The notes under the pieces: model-generated
The model's input: the letters and a program-made list of their open reading frames with translations, nothing else
Told to the model about the DNA's origin: nothing
Database searches by the model: none
Assembly (NCBI GenBank): GCA_021160415.1
Contig: JAGHCP010000132.1
Coordinates: 1-6,150 of the forward strand
Source of the DNA: Desulfurococcales archaeon
GTDB lineage: Archaea > Thermoproteota > Thermoprotei_A > Sulfolobales > NBVN01
Length of the DNA stretch: 6,150 nucleotides
Direction: 5' to 3'
Program-made: the position numbers and the translations under genes
Shown: piece after piece, positions 1 to 5,873 of the stretch
Numbering within the stretch: position 1 is the first letter of the stretch
Layout: each line of letters begins with the position of its first letter

Positions 1-11
1 CCTCGTTCTCC

Positions 12-524
12 CTATCCCCAGAGTCGTGTATGAGGACTGGCTTTCCCTCCAAGGAGGAGATAACCTAACACCATCCCAAGTATTCCGAAGAGCTCAATGT
101 ATGACGCAAGAATCATTGTTGAAGTAGCTATCCTGCCCTTAGTCTTAGGTAGCTCCACTATTCCTGACATACATACTGAACCTTGGTATATAGCTGAGAA
201 GAACTCTGCAAGCATTACACTCACACCGATGCCGAATATCCCCACGGCCTTACCCATAGTTATGCCGGTAAGTCCAGGCAGTACACCCGAGAACCCTAGA
301 AGGGTGAATATAAAACCGTAGAAGGTCTGCGTCATCGGCAATGAAGACAGTAGGAGAACCCACTTAAACTGACCTGAGTCTTCCGCCAGAACTGAAAGAC
401 CGGCAGTAGCAGCCCTTGCGATCCCTATTGAAGATCCCACAAGCCCTCCTATAATCCCTAATGCAACTCCGGCTGACGCTATCCACATGGGGTTCATTAA
501 TTGAGTTGCTATGGCTTGAGACAT
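12..524 (-). CDS. atpK: A-type ATP synthase subunit K (proteolipid, rotor ring)
   Basis: Membrane rotor subunit of the archaeal A1AO ATP synthase; a ring of copies carries ions past the stator subunit I. The 170-residue protein is a fused double hairpin of four membrane helices (about 12-40, 54-80, 90-115 and 133-160). The repeat is visible as two glycine-rich helices, each followed by a second hydrophobic helix. The only membrane carboxylate in an ion-site position is E144 (SYIELFGIL, helix 4); helix 2 has LPMTQ (L62, T65, Q66) instead, and helix 3 has Q114. These match L61, T64, Q65, Q110 and E139 of the sodium-binding E. hirae NtpK, so Na+ coupling is inferred. The ATG has GAGGG nine nt upstream. 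It lies downstream of atpI and is probably followed by other ATPase genes outside the window, since GGGAG lies just after its stop. Family assignment is firm; ion specificity is inference. Confidence 0.95.
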   Translation of the reverse strand: MSQAIATQLMNPMWIASAGVALGIIGGLVGSSIGIARAATAGLSVLAEDSGQFKWVLLLSSLPMTQTFYGFIFTLLGFSGVLPGLTGITMGKAVGIFGIGVSVMLAEFFSAIYQGSVCMSGIVELPKTKGRIATSTMILASYIELFGILGMVLGYLLLGGKASPHTRLWG

Positions 525-533
525 TTCTAAATA

Positions 534-566
534 CCCTCGATTTGTAAGGGGGAGGGGTTATTAAGC
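534..566 (-). promoter_or_regulatory. possible promoter and ribosome site of atpK
   Basis: Reading leftward, an AT-rich box GCTTAATAA (566-558) is followed by a pyrimidine-rich tract and then GAGGG (538-534), nine nt before the atpK ATG. A box here would start transcription near 536, giving a leader of about a dozen nt. The ribosome site is convincing. The TATA-like box is weak, so atpK may simply be read through from atpI. A separate promoter would make sense because the rotor subunit is needed in many copies. Confidence 0.4.
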
Positions 567-588
567 TCTACGTGAATTAAAGAATTTG

Positions 589-610
589 AGTTAATCAACA
601 CAAATTAACT
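589..610. repeat. perfect 7-bp inverted repeat between atpI and atpK
   Basis: AGTTAAT (589-595) and ATTAACT (604-610) are perfect inverted complements separated by 8 nt. The element starts 11 nt after the atpI stop, and on the transcribed minus strand is followed by a T-rich stretch. It could be a hairpin at the end of the atpI message or a two-half-site operator. The stem is entirely AT-rich apart from one G-C pair, so it would be a weak RNA hairpin in a thermophile; a protein-binding site is at least as likely. Function is inference. Confidence 0.4.
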
Positions 611-620
611 TTAGAGTCAG

Positions 621-2642
621 CTAAACACTTCTTCCAATTACTACGTGCCTAGGTATCTTGGCGCTTAACGGGGTGAACTCGATGCCGCTTCCCTCATACC
701 ACTTAGGCAGGAACTCTACGAAGCAGAGCCTGAGCGAATGAACGAATGCCCCTATGATGCCGAAGATGATGGTGATGAGGTTCATCACGAGCATTACGAA
801 CCCTGCAGCCACAACCCCCAGCACTAAACCCACCACCGGCACCATACCTCCTAAGGCAGCACCAAGGCTTATTGCGAGGGAGTTAAAGCTCCTAGCCATC
901 ATGTAGGTAGCTAGGCCAAGTCCAGCAAGCCTTGAATACGACAGCACATCGCCCAGCAGCCCTGTAACGGTGAATAGCCAAAGGATGATTCCTTGACCTC
1001 CTGAAGACTTGATGGCGCCAGCAATTATTATTGCGAGCCCTGCCAAGGAGCCGTACAGGAAGATATTCAGCATAGCTGGAGTTAGAGGCAGTATGTCGAA
1101 ATGCATCGTTGAGTGGAGTATGTAAGGTATCCCGAAGAACTCACCGATAAATATCCCCACCTCCGTCATGATTCTGCCGAGATCCTTTTCCTTAACCCCC
1201 CTAACTAAGGATATCACGTGACCTATGTTGATGTGTATTAGACCCACAACCAACGCGAACTGCAGGAACCATATAGGGTTTGTGAAGTTCAGTATGGAAG
1301 GCACTATGGAGTTCTCAGTGGCTGGAGCGAAAGCCCACCCAGTAGGCGTCTTAATTATGGAGAACCCCGCAAACGTGTTTGAGAGAACGCCGAAGACCGT
1401 TGCCGAAATGGAGAGTGTGAGCAGAAGCTTCTTAAGGGTTAAGTAGCCCTCAGAGTACGGATTATCCACTAACCCTGATCTTTCAAGAACGTACTTCACC
1501 AAGATAAACATAAGGATTCCATAAACAGCGTCAGCAAACATGGTCCCGAAGAACACCATGAAGGAATACATCAATATCGGCGTCGGGTCCCATTCCTTGT
1601 GGGATGGAACCCCGTAAAGCTTGGTTATTAACTCGAAGGGCTTAACGGGCTCAGGATTCTTGAGCTTCGACGGAGGTTCCTTGTCCGCATTAACTTCAGC
1701 CACATAGTACGTGCTTACATTCCTGGAGATAACATCCTCTAATGTGTGGAGATCTGATGTGGAGACCCATCCCTCAATAGCGGTTAGGTAGTCCCCGGCA
1801 GCAGCCTTCAGAAGTGCCTGCAGTCTCTCCTCATACGCCTCGCCAAGTAACTTTCCTACGGCGACACTGGACGCAACGGCACTTAACTCGTCCTCAAGCT
1901 CCTCCCTAACCTTGCTTAACTCCTTCTCTAGGACACCTGTTCTCTCCTTAATCTCGGCAAGATACGCTGACACCTTCTTAGAGGTATTGGGTAGTGAGAG
2001 CTCCTCTAGCTTGAATTTGTTGGTTAACTCAAGGACTTCATCCCATTGATGCTTAAGACCCGCAACGAGGAGGACAACTTCCTCCTCAACCTTACCCTCA
2101 GCAACCTTAACAACTCCTTCCGGCAGTGAGGACAGAAAAGCGGCCACTGAAGGTTCCTTACCGTAAAGCAACTTAGAGAACAATAGTTCCCCAAGGTAGT
2201 TAAGTTCCTGAACCTTGTAATCCCGTAGAAAACTCTCTAAAGGTTCTAAGTACCTCAAGGTTCTCTGGAGGTTGGAGAGCTCCTCATTCAGCTTTTCAAT
2301 GTTGTTGAGAAGAGTCGTAATTATTTCATTCTTTCCTTCGAGATCCTTTATCAATCTCCTAATGTGTCTTGGCAGTTCAGAGAGTTCGAACTCCTCCCTT
2401 ATTTCAACCACTTTAGGAGTCTCGTAAAAACCTTCTAATGTGTCAGCTAAGCTTATGAGTTTCTTAACCAGTTCAAGCTCCTCCCTTAGGGCTTCTCTAT
2501 CTTCCTCAGGAAGCTTACCGACCGGCTCAACATGTAGGATTCCTGCCTTCTGTAGTGCTGACATAGCTTTACTTACTTCGTCCTTCTTCAGAAGGATTCT
2601 GACATAACTCATGCTTTCAGGTACGCTCAGAATGAGCCCCAT
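621..2642 (-). CDS. atpI: A-type ATP synthase subunit I (a-type membrane stator)
   Basis: Stator subunit that forms the two ion half-channels next to the K ring and anchors the peripheral stalks. The 673-residue length is normal for the family. Residues 1-345 are the cytoplasmic arm, with coiled-coil stretches at about 45-130 and 225-275. From about 352 to 640 there are seven or eight membrane helices. The family signature GDVLSYSRLAGLGLA (564-578) contains R571, equivalent to the essential arginine of yeast Vph1 (R735). HSLRLCFVEF (635-644) supplies the second conserved arginine R638, then the usual KWYEGSGIEFTPL tail. The start abuts the stop of atpH (TGA, one nt, ATG), so translation is probably coupled. 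M11 is an alternative start whose N-terminus (MSYVRILLKK) also resembles relatives, but it has no ribosome site. No frameshift or missing key residue is seen. Confidence 0.96.
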   Translation of the reverse strand: MGLILSVPESMSYVRILLKKDEVSKAMSALQKAGILHVEPVGKLPEEDREALREELELVKKLISLADTLEGFYETPKVVEIREEFELSELPRHIRRLIKDLEGKNEIITTLLNNIEKLNEELSNLQRTLRYLEPLESFLRDYKVQELNYLGELLFSKLLYGKEPSVAAFLSSLPEGVVKVAEGKVEEEVVLLVAGLKHQWDEVLELTNKFKLEELSLPNTSKKVSAYLAEIKERTGVLEKELSKVREELEDELSAVASSVAVGKLLGEAYEERLQALLKAAAGDYLTAIEGWVSTSDLHTLEDVISRNVSTYYVAEVNADKEPPSKLKNPEPVKPFELITKLYGVPSHKEWDPTPILMYSFMVFFGTMFADAVYGILMFILVKYVLERSGLVDNPYSEGYLTLKKLLLTLSISATVFGVLSNTFAGFSIIKTPTGWAFAPATENSIVPSILNFTNPIWFLQFALVVGLIHINIGHVISLVRGVKEKDLGRIMTEVGIFIGEFFGIPYILHSTMHFDILPLTPAMLNIFLYGSLAGLAIIIAGAIKSSGGQGIILWLFTVTGLLGDVLSYSRLAGLGLATYMMARSFNSLAISLGAALGGMVPVVGLVLGVVAAGFVMLVMNLITIIFGIIGAFVHSLRLCFVEFLPKWYEGSGIEFTPLSAKIPRHVVIGRSV

Positions 2643-2643
2643 C

Positions 2644-2940
2644 TCAGGATCCCACTGCAGTAACGAGTTTCACAAGCTCCGAAACAAGGTCTTCCTTGAG
2701 GTTTGAGTAGGAGGACTTAATGGATTCGGCTTTGCTTCTGAATTCCTGTTCCGCCTCCCTAATCCTTCTCTCATATTCTTCCTTAATCTTCCTCACATCC
2801 TCCTCGCTAAGGACGTCCTTTATCTCTGCATTCCTGAGCTCCTCCGCTTTCCTTCTTGCATCTTCGAGTAACTTAGCGGCCTTTCTCTCCGCCTCCTCGA
2901 TAATCTTATGTGCCTCTCTCTCAATCTCCTCTATAGACAC
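2644..2940 (-). CDS. atpH: A-type ATP synthase subunit H (peripheral stalk coiled coil)
   Basis: Small peripheral-stalk subunit that pairs with subunit E to connect the A1 head to subunit I. The 98-residue protein is almost entirely charged coiled coil (IEEIEREAHKIIEEAERKAA onward), with no membrane segment and no cysteine, and its length fits the H/G family of about 100 residues. It is too short for subunit E, which has an added globular C-terminal domain. I chose the GTG at 2940 because a run of six G (2951-2946) lies five nt upstream. The longer reading from ATG 3003 would add 21 residues (MFLEISQRFLTRPIPRFWGVF) that do not look like coiled coil, and that ATG overlaps the TATA box. First gene of the leftward ATPase operon, one nt before atpI. 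Confidence 0.85.
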   Translation of the reverse strand: MSIEEIEREAHKIIEEAERKAAKLLEDARRKAEELRNAEIKDVLSEEDVRKIKEEYERRIREAEQEFRSKAESIKSSYSNLKEDLVSELVKLVTAVGS

Positions 2941-2945
2941 AAAAA

Positions 2946-2951
2946 CCCCCC
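2946..2951 (-). promoter_or_regulatory. ribosome binding site that sets the atpH start
   Basis: Six consecutive G on the minus strand, flanked by T runs, sit five nt before the GTG at 2940. This is a strong Shine-Dalgarno-like match and is the reason for preferring GTG 2940 over ATG 3003. Confidence 0.7.
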
Positions 2952-3002
2952 AAAACCTAGGAATTGGTCGGGTTAAAAAGCGTTGAGAGATCTCTAAAAA
3001 CA

Positions 3003-3013
3003 TTTATTTAAAG
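3003..3013 (-). promoter_or_regulatory. TATA box of the ATP synthase operon
   Basis: CTTTAAATAAA on the minus strand is a close match to the crenarchaeal TATA box. Its centre near 3008 predicts a start of transcription near 2982 and a leader of about 40 nt before the atpH GTG at 2940. The ATG at 3003-3001 lies at the box edge and would be upstream of the transcript, which argues against it as a start codon. Confidence 0.65.
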
Positions 3014-3036
3014 CAATGCCTGATGGCGCTGTGAAT

Positions 3037-3088
3037 TCAGTCCTCACACGGCTCCACATCTAATTCAGGTCCGAGGTTTCTTCATCAC
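3037..3088 (-). ncRNA. candidate C/D-box methylation-guide sRNA
   Basis: On the minus strand the boxes appear in the right order and spacing. C box GTGATGA (3088-3082) fits RTGATGA perfectly. It is followed by a 13-nt guide (3081-3069), D' box CTGA (3068-3065), a 5-nt spacer, C' box ATGTGGA (3059-3053, five of seven consensus positions), a 12-nt guide (3052-3041) and D box CTGA (3040-3037). Total 52 nt, typical for crenarchaeal C/D sRNAs, which bind L7Ae, Nop5 and fibrillarin to direct 2'-O-methylation. Guide complements are GTCCGAGGTTTCT (D' guide, modified nt G5) and TCCTCACACGGC (D guide, modified nt C5). I could not match either to an rRNA or tRNA from memory. The terminal stem is weak. 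It fills an otherwise gene-free divergent spacer. Confidence 0.62.
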
Positions 3089-3091
3089 TTG

Positions 3092-3105
3092 CTTATGCTT
3101 TTATT
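3092..3105 (+). promoter_or_regulatory. possible TATA-like promoter element of PCNA
   Basis: The AT-rich stretch CTTATGCTTTTATT lies 34-47 nt before the PCNA ATG at 3139. A TATA box in its left half would place the transcript start near 3121, just upstream of the GTGGG ribosome site at 3126-3130. Neither half is a perfect match, so the exact box is uncertain. Confidence 0.4.
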
Positions 3106-3118
3106 CCTAAGTAATTAA

Positions 3119-3126
3119 CTTTTAAG
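3119..3126 (-). promoter_or_regulatory. possible TATA-like box for the sRNA candidate
   Basis: CTTAAAAG on the minus strand is centred near 3122, so transcription would begin around 3096, about eight nt before the C box at 3088. The spacing is right but the box is a loose match and overlaps the leader of the plus-strand PCNA gene. Confidence 0.3.
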
Positions 3127-3138
3127 TGGGTTTGATTG

Positions 3139-3885
3139 ATGTCGGAAGATTATAGCGTGAGATTCGAGCACCCCAGCGCCAAGTCATTCATCACCCTCAT
3201 GGAGGTCCTAGGCAGTATAGTTGATGAAGCGTTGATGAATTTTGGGGAGGAGGGCCTCACCATAAAGGCCCTTGACCCAGCCCAGATAGCGTTAATAGAT
3301 ATTGAGATACCGAGGGATGCTTTCCTGACGTACGACTTGAAGGGGGAGGTCTTCATAGGTGTGAACCTCGCTAACTTGCTGAAGACGCTTCCGAAACCCA
3401 AGAAAGGGGATAAGTTGGTGTTCACGGGGAACGAGCAGTTCTATGAGGTCCTTCTAGAGGGGGTTGTGAGCAAGAGATACAGGTATAGATCGATCGAGGT
3501 GTCGGCGTCGAAGGTTCCGGACGTCGACCTAGACTTTAAGGTGTTGGCTACGTGCCTAGCTAAGGCATTTCAGGACGCCGTTAAGGACTTGAAGGGGGCG
3601 GGCTCCATCGTTTTCGAGGCTCAGGACGACCAGTACCTATACCTTAAAGCACCCGAGATCAATGCGGAGGCGAAACTATCTAAAGTTGCTGGTTCCATAT
3701 TGGAGATGGAGGTTAAGACACCCTCAAGGAACGTCTATGATGAGGACTACATCTCTAAGGTTCTAAAACTCTCCACGGTTTCAAACACGATTGACATTAA
3801 ATTCGGGCCCGACATACCCCTAAACCTCTCTTTCACAATAGCTGAAGGAGGGTCCGTGAAATATCTACTTGCCCCGAAGGCTTAG
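3139..3885 (+). CDS. pcn: DNA polymerase sliding clamp PCNA
   Basis: Ring-forming processivity clamp that encircles DNA and holds polymerase, Fen1, ligase and other PIP-box proteins. The 248-residue protein has the family length and both clamp domains. Visible motifs are GLTIKALDPAQIALIDIEIP (39-58), the interdomain connector around 116-133, and the conserved end PLNLSFTIAEGGSVKYLLAPK (228-247). Crenarchaea usually have two or three PCNA paralogs. The ALDPAQIALIDI segment and the YLLAPK end resemble the Sulfolobus clamp ending YLLAPKV more than the other two, but a subtype call from memory is tentative. I start at ATG 3139, eight nt after GTGGG. A TTG directly before it (3136) is possible but would only add one residue. 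Transcribed divergently from the ATP synthase operon. Confidence 0.95.
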   Translation: MSEDYSVRFEHPSAKSFITLMEVLGSIVDEALMNFGEEGLTIKALDPAQIALIDIEIPRDAFLTYDLKGEVFIGVNLANLLKTLPKPKKGDKLVFTGNEQFYEVLLEGVVSKRYRYRSIEVSASKVPDVDLDFKVLATCLAKAFQDAVKDLKGAGSIVFEAQDDQYLYLKAPEINAEAKLSKVAGSILEMEVKTPSRNVYDEDYISKVLKLSTVSNTIDIKFGPDIPLNLSFTIAEGGSVKYLLAPKA

Positions 3886-3894
3886 GAAGAAAAA

Positions 3895-3903
3895 TTTTTA
3901 TTG
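3895..3903 (+). promoter_or_regulatory. TATA-like box of the Lrp gene, doubling as PCNA T-run terminator
   Basis: TTTTTATTG begins nine nt after the PCNA stop. The T-run (3895-3899) is the kind of signal at which archaeal RNA polymerase terminates. As a TATA-like box centred near 3899 it lies about 25 nt before the ATG at 3924, which would put the transcript start at or very near the start codon. No ribosome site is seen before that ATG, in keeping with a leaderless message. Confidence 0.55.
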
Positions 3904-3923
3904 ATGTTTAACGAATAATTAAC

Positions 3924-4394
3924 ATGGGTGCTGAATTGCCCATTCTAGACCTTGATGAGATCGATAAGAAATTAATAGATATTCTTCAAGAAAACGCCGA
4001 TTTAACCTACGCCGAGTTAGGCAGGATGTTAGGCATAAGTCCATCAACAGTTTACACGCGGGTCAAGAGACTTAAGGAAAGAGGATTCATAAAGAGGGTC
4101 GTCGCGGAAGTCTCCCCCGAAATGATGGGGTATAACCTGAGGTCACTTGTGTTTCTGGCGGTAGATGTCAAGAAATACAACAACATAGTCAATGAGCTCC
4201 TTAAACACCAGCAGATCAAGGTGATCTACGACATTACGGGGGAGTGGACATTTGCCTTGGAGATACTTGTCAAAGATCATAAGGAGTTAACAGACCTCCT
4301 TGATAAGGTAGGCAGCATTGAGGGTGTTCAGCAAACATCAACAGCGGTCGTCCTCAGAGTGATTAAGGAGGACCGCAAGGTAGTTCCGGCTTGA
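3924..4394 (+). CDS. Lrp/AsnC family transcriptional regulator
   Basis: DNA-binding regulator of the feast/famine family, usually an octamer or dimer that senses amino acids. The 156-residue protein has the standard two parts. The winged helix-turn-helix (about 10-60) starts LDEIDKKLIDILQENADLTY and has its recognition helix in ISPSTVYTRVKRLKERGFI (38-56). The RAM/AsnC effector domain (about 72-148) has the TGEWTFALEI turn and the SIEGVQQTSTAVVL strand. Effector and targets cannot be read from the sequence. The message is probably leaderless. The stop overlaps the start of the following unknown gene by 4 nt, so the two are likely co-translated. Lrp proteins often regulate their own promoter, and the 38-nt spacer upstream is AT-rich, but no clear operator is seen. 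Confidence 0.93.
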   Translation: MGAELPILDLDEIDKKLIDILQENADLTYAELGRMLGISPSTVYTRVKRLKERGFIKRVVAEVSPEMMGYNLRSLVFLAVDVKKYNNIVNELLKHQQIKVIYDITGEWTFALEILVKDHKELTDLLDKVGSIEGVQQTSTAVVLRVIKEDRKVVPA

Positions 4395-4897
4395 AACCCG
4401 TATATGGACATGGTTTTTTCTCCGTGAGCAGGGAAGGCGTGATTAACCAGGAAATAATTTTCCATTACGTAGACAAGGAGCTGGAGTTCTGGAACGCGCT
4501 TCAAGCCGATAGTGAGGGGGAGCTAAGGAAGCTTAAGGAAAACATGCAGGGGTTCCTGCAGGAGGAGAGAACGATGGTTAATGGTGTGAGGGCAGAGCCT
4601 AAGGTTCTAGTGGTCTTCACGGGCTTCATTAGGAACAGGAAGCATCCCTTCATTAGGTACATCATTAGGTACTCGGCTTTCTTCAAGAAAGGCATAAACA
4701 CCTACGTGGATGAGTACGAGCCGGTGATGAGCGACTACCCCTACGAAGTAGTTTGGCTTTTCCCAGAGGGAACGGAGCTGCTCGACGTGGACGTCGGTGT
4801 ACCTTATCACGTAGGGCCTCCTAATGTCCTCCACTTCAAGGTTAGGAGGAGGACGCTCCTCCCTGGGAGGGAGAGGATCGTTTTCCACCTCCCCTGA
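4391..4897 (+). CDS. hypothetical protein cotranscribed with the Lrp regulator
   Basis: I do not recognise this 168-residue protein. It is soluble-looking, with no signal peptide, clear membrane helix, cysteine or metal-binding motif. The middle has a beta strand followed by a basic stretch (KVLVVFTGFIRNRKHPFIRY, 71-90). The last third is rich in proline, valine and acidic residues (VDEYEPVM, FPEGTELLDVDVGVP) and ends in a basic segment (KVRRRTLLPGRER). The start is a TTG that shares four nt with the Lrp stop. A stop codon upstream in frame rules out an earlier start, and the later GTG at 4424 has no ribosome site. GGAGG lies 19-23 nt upstream, too far for normal use, so coupled translation is likely. 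Its 3' end overlaps priL by 56 nt tail-to-tail. Ordinary codon use and coupling support a real gene. Confidence 0.8.
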   Translation: MKPVYGHGFFSVSREGVINQEIIFHYVDKELEFWNALQADSEGELRKLKENMQGFLQEERTMVNGVRAEPKVLVVFTGFIRNRKHPFIRYIIRYSAFFKKGINTYVDEYEPVMSDYPYEVVWLFPEGTELLDVDVGVPYHVGPPNVLHFKVRRRTLLPGRERIVFHLP

Positions 4898-5873
4898 GCT
4901 TCTTAGCGGCCCTCAAGTAATACTGGATAGGGGTTTTAGTTCCGCAGTCAGCGACACAGATCCCGAGGGTCTTCATCTTGTCGCAACTGTATACGGAGTA
5001 CTTCTTCCGCCCCCCCTTAAGGCCAGCTAAATGCTCTATTTGGTACCTAGCTATTCTTTCGTTGAAGTCCGGGGCATGCCTGAAGTAACTAAGCACGTAA
5101 TTCACTGAAGCCCCGATGTTGAGGAGGAAGGTGGCGAGGGCGAATCTCTGATGATGCGATAGGTGCTCTCCCCTCAGAAGCGAGGTAAGTATAGCCTTTA
5201 TGCATGGAGGGAAAGCCTCCTCAATGATTTCACCTTTAAGCTTCTCCGGGAACTTCTGAGCCTCATCAGAGGTAAAGCCTCGTACCTTCCTCACCTCATC
5301 CCTGATCCTCCCAATTAATTCATTAATTCTTTCGTTGCCGCTCAACTCCTTAACGTACTTAACCCCAGCCCTCCAAACAACTTCCTTTATTGAGTTCTCC
5401 AGAAGCCTGGAAAGCTCCCTCTTAGTTAGGTATACGTATCCGTCGGAAACAAGTTTATTCACGAGCTTCCAGTGAGGATCGGAGGAAAGCTTCTCAGCCA
5501 GCCTCAGGTACACGGGTATCTTTATACGGAATTGGTAGCACACAACTATCCTACCTTTAGTTCTAGGGTCCTCCCCGAACTCAACCCTTAATCCACACTG
5601 GTTCGCTTCTGAGGTGAGGAGGTCGGCATTCACTCCGAAGGCCTTAGAAAGTGCCTGAATGACCTTATCGCCTTCACCGATGAGGTAATTGTAAGCCCGT
5701 TTGGACTCGTAATCCGCGAGCTTCCTTAAGGCCCAAGGGTCTGCAGCTCCTGCCAGCGAAGCTGCCAGATAAAAAGACACTATTTCCACCAACTCCTCCT
5801 TACTCGGCAGGTACTTTCTTCCCCTTAAAGCAGTCACAACCCGCTTAAGCGCTAGTGCCCTGAACCTCTCCAC
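4842..5873 (-). CDS. priL: DNA primase large subunit PriL (open part of an interrupted gene)
   Basis: Regulatory subunit of the archaeal/eukaryotic-type primase; with PriS it makes primers at the replication fork. The 343-residue open frame contains most of the helical N-terminal domain and the C-terminal iron-sulfur domain. The four cluster cysteines are present: C224 (FPPC), C297 (YSCDKM), C306 (LGIC) and C310 (ADC), with the family stretch LSHHQRFALATFLLNIG (238-254). This GTG start has no ribosome site. The same frame continues upstream through a TGA at 5892-5894 to an ATG at 5975, and that upstream part looks like the true N-terminus, so the intact product would be about 377 residues. 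The last 18 residues form a Gly/Ser-rich tail within the overlap with the opposing gene and are probably not part of the fold. Stop is TAA. Confidence 0.92.
   Translation of the reverse strand: MERFRALALKRVVTALRGRKYLPSKEELVEIVSFYLAASLAGAADPWALRKLADYESKRAYNYLIGEGDKVIQALSKAFGVNADLLTSEANQCGLRVEFGEDPRTKGRIVVCYQFRIKIPVYLRLAEKLSSDPHWKLVNKLVSDGYVYLTKRELSRLLENSIKEVVWRAGVKYVKELSGNERINELIGRIRDEVRKVRGFTSDEAQKFPEKLKGEIIEEAFPPCIKAILTSLLRGEHLSHHQRFALATFLLNIGASVNYVLSYFRHAPDFNERIARYQIEHLAGLKGGRKKYSVYSCDKMKTLGICVADCGTKTPIQYYLRAAKKLRGGGKRSSPSQGGASSS

Noticed and set aside
97..321. Plus-strand open frame of 74 codons inside atpK
   Set aside because: It is a shadow of the well-supported membrane protein on the other strand, with no ribosome site or family resemblance.
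2720..2986. Plus-strand Ser/Leu-rich frame of 88 codons opposite atpH
   Set aside because: The Ser/Leu/Ala composition is what antisense reading of Glu/Lys/Arg-rich coiled coil produces; the minus-strand gene explains the region.
4545..4560. Perfect inverted repeat TGCAGG-GGTT-CCTGCA
   Set aside because: It lies inside a coding frame and its codons translate normally; a 6-bp stem of this kind is expected by chance.
4623..4672. Three near-copies of a TTCATTAGG-like string
   Set aside because: They encode repeated Ile-Arg pairs (FIRN, FIRY, IIRY) with one codon choice; no regular spacing suggesting a DNA repeat.
4607..4888. Minus-strand frame of 93 codons opposite the unknown gene
   Set aside because: It overlaps the coupled plus-strand gene almost entirely, and its composition looks like antisense translation.
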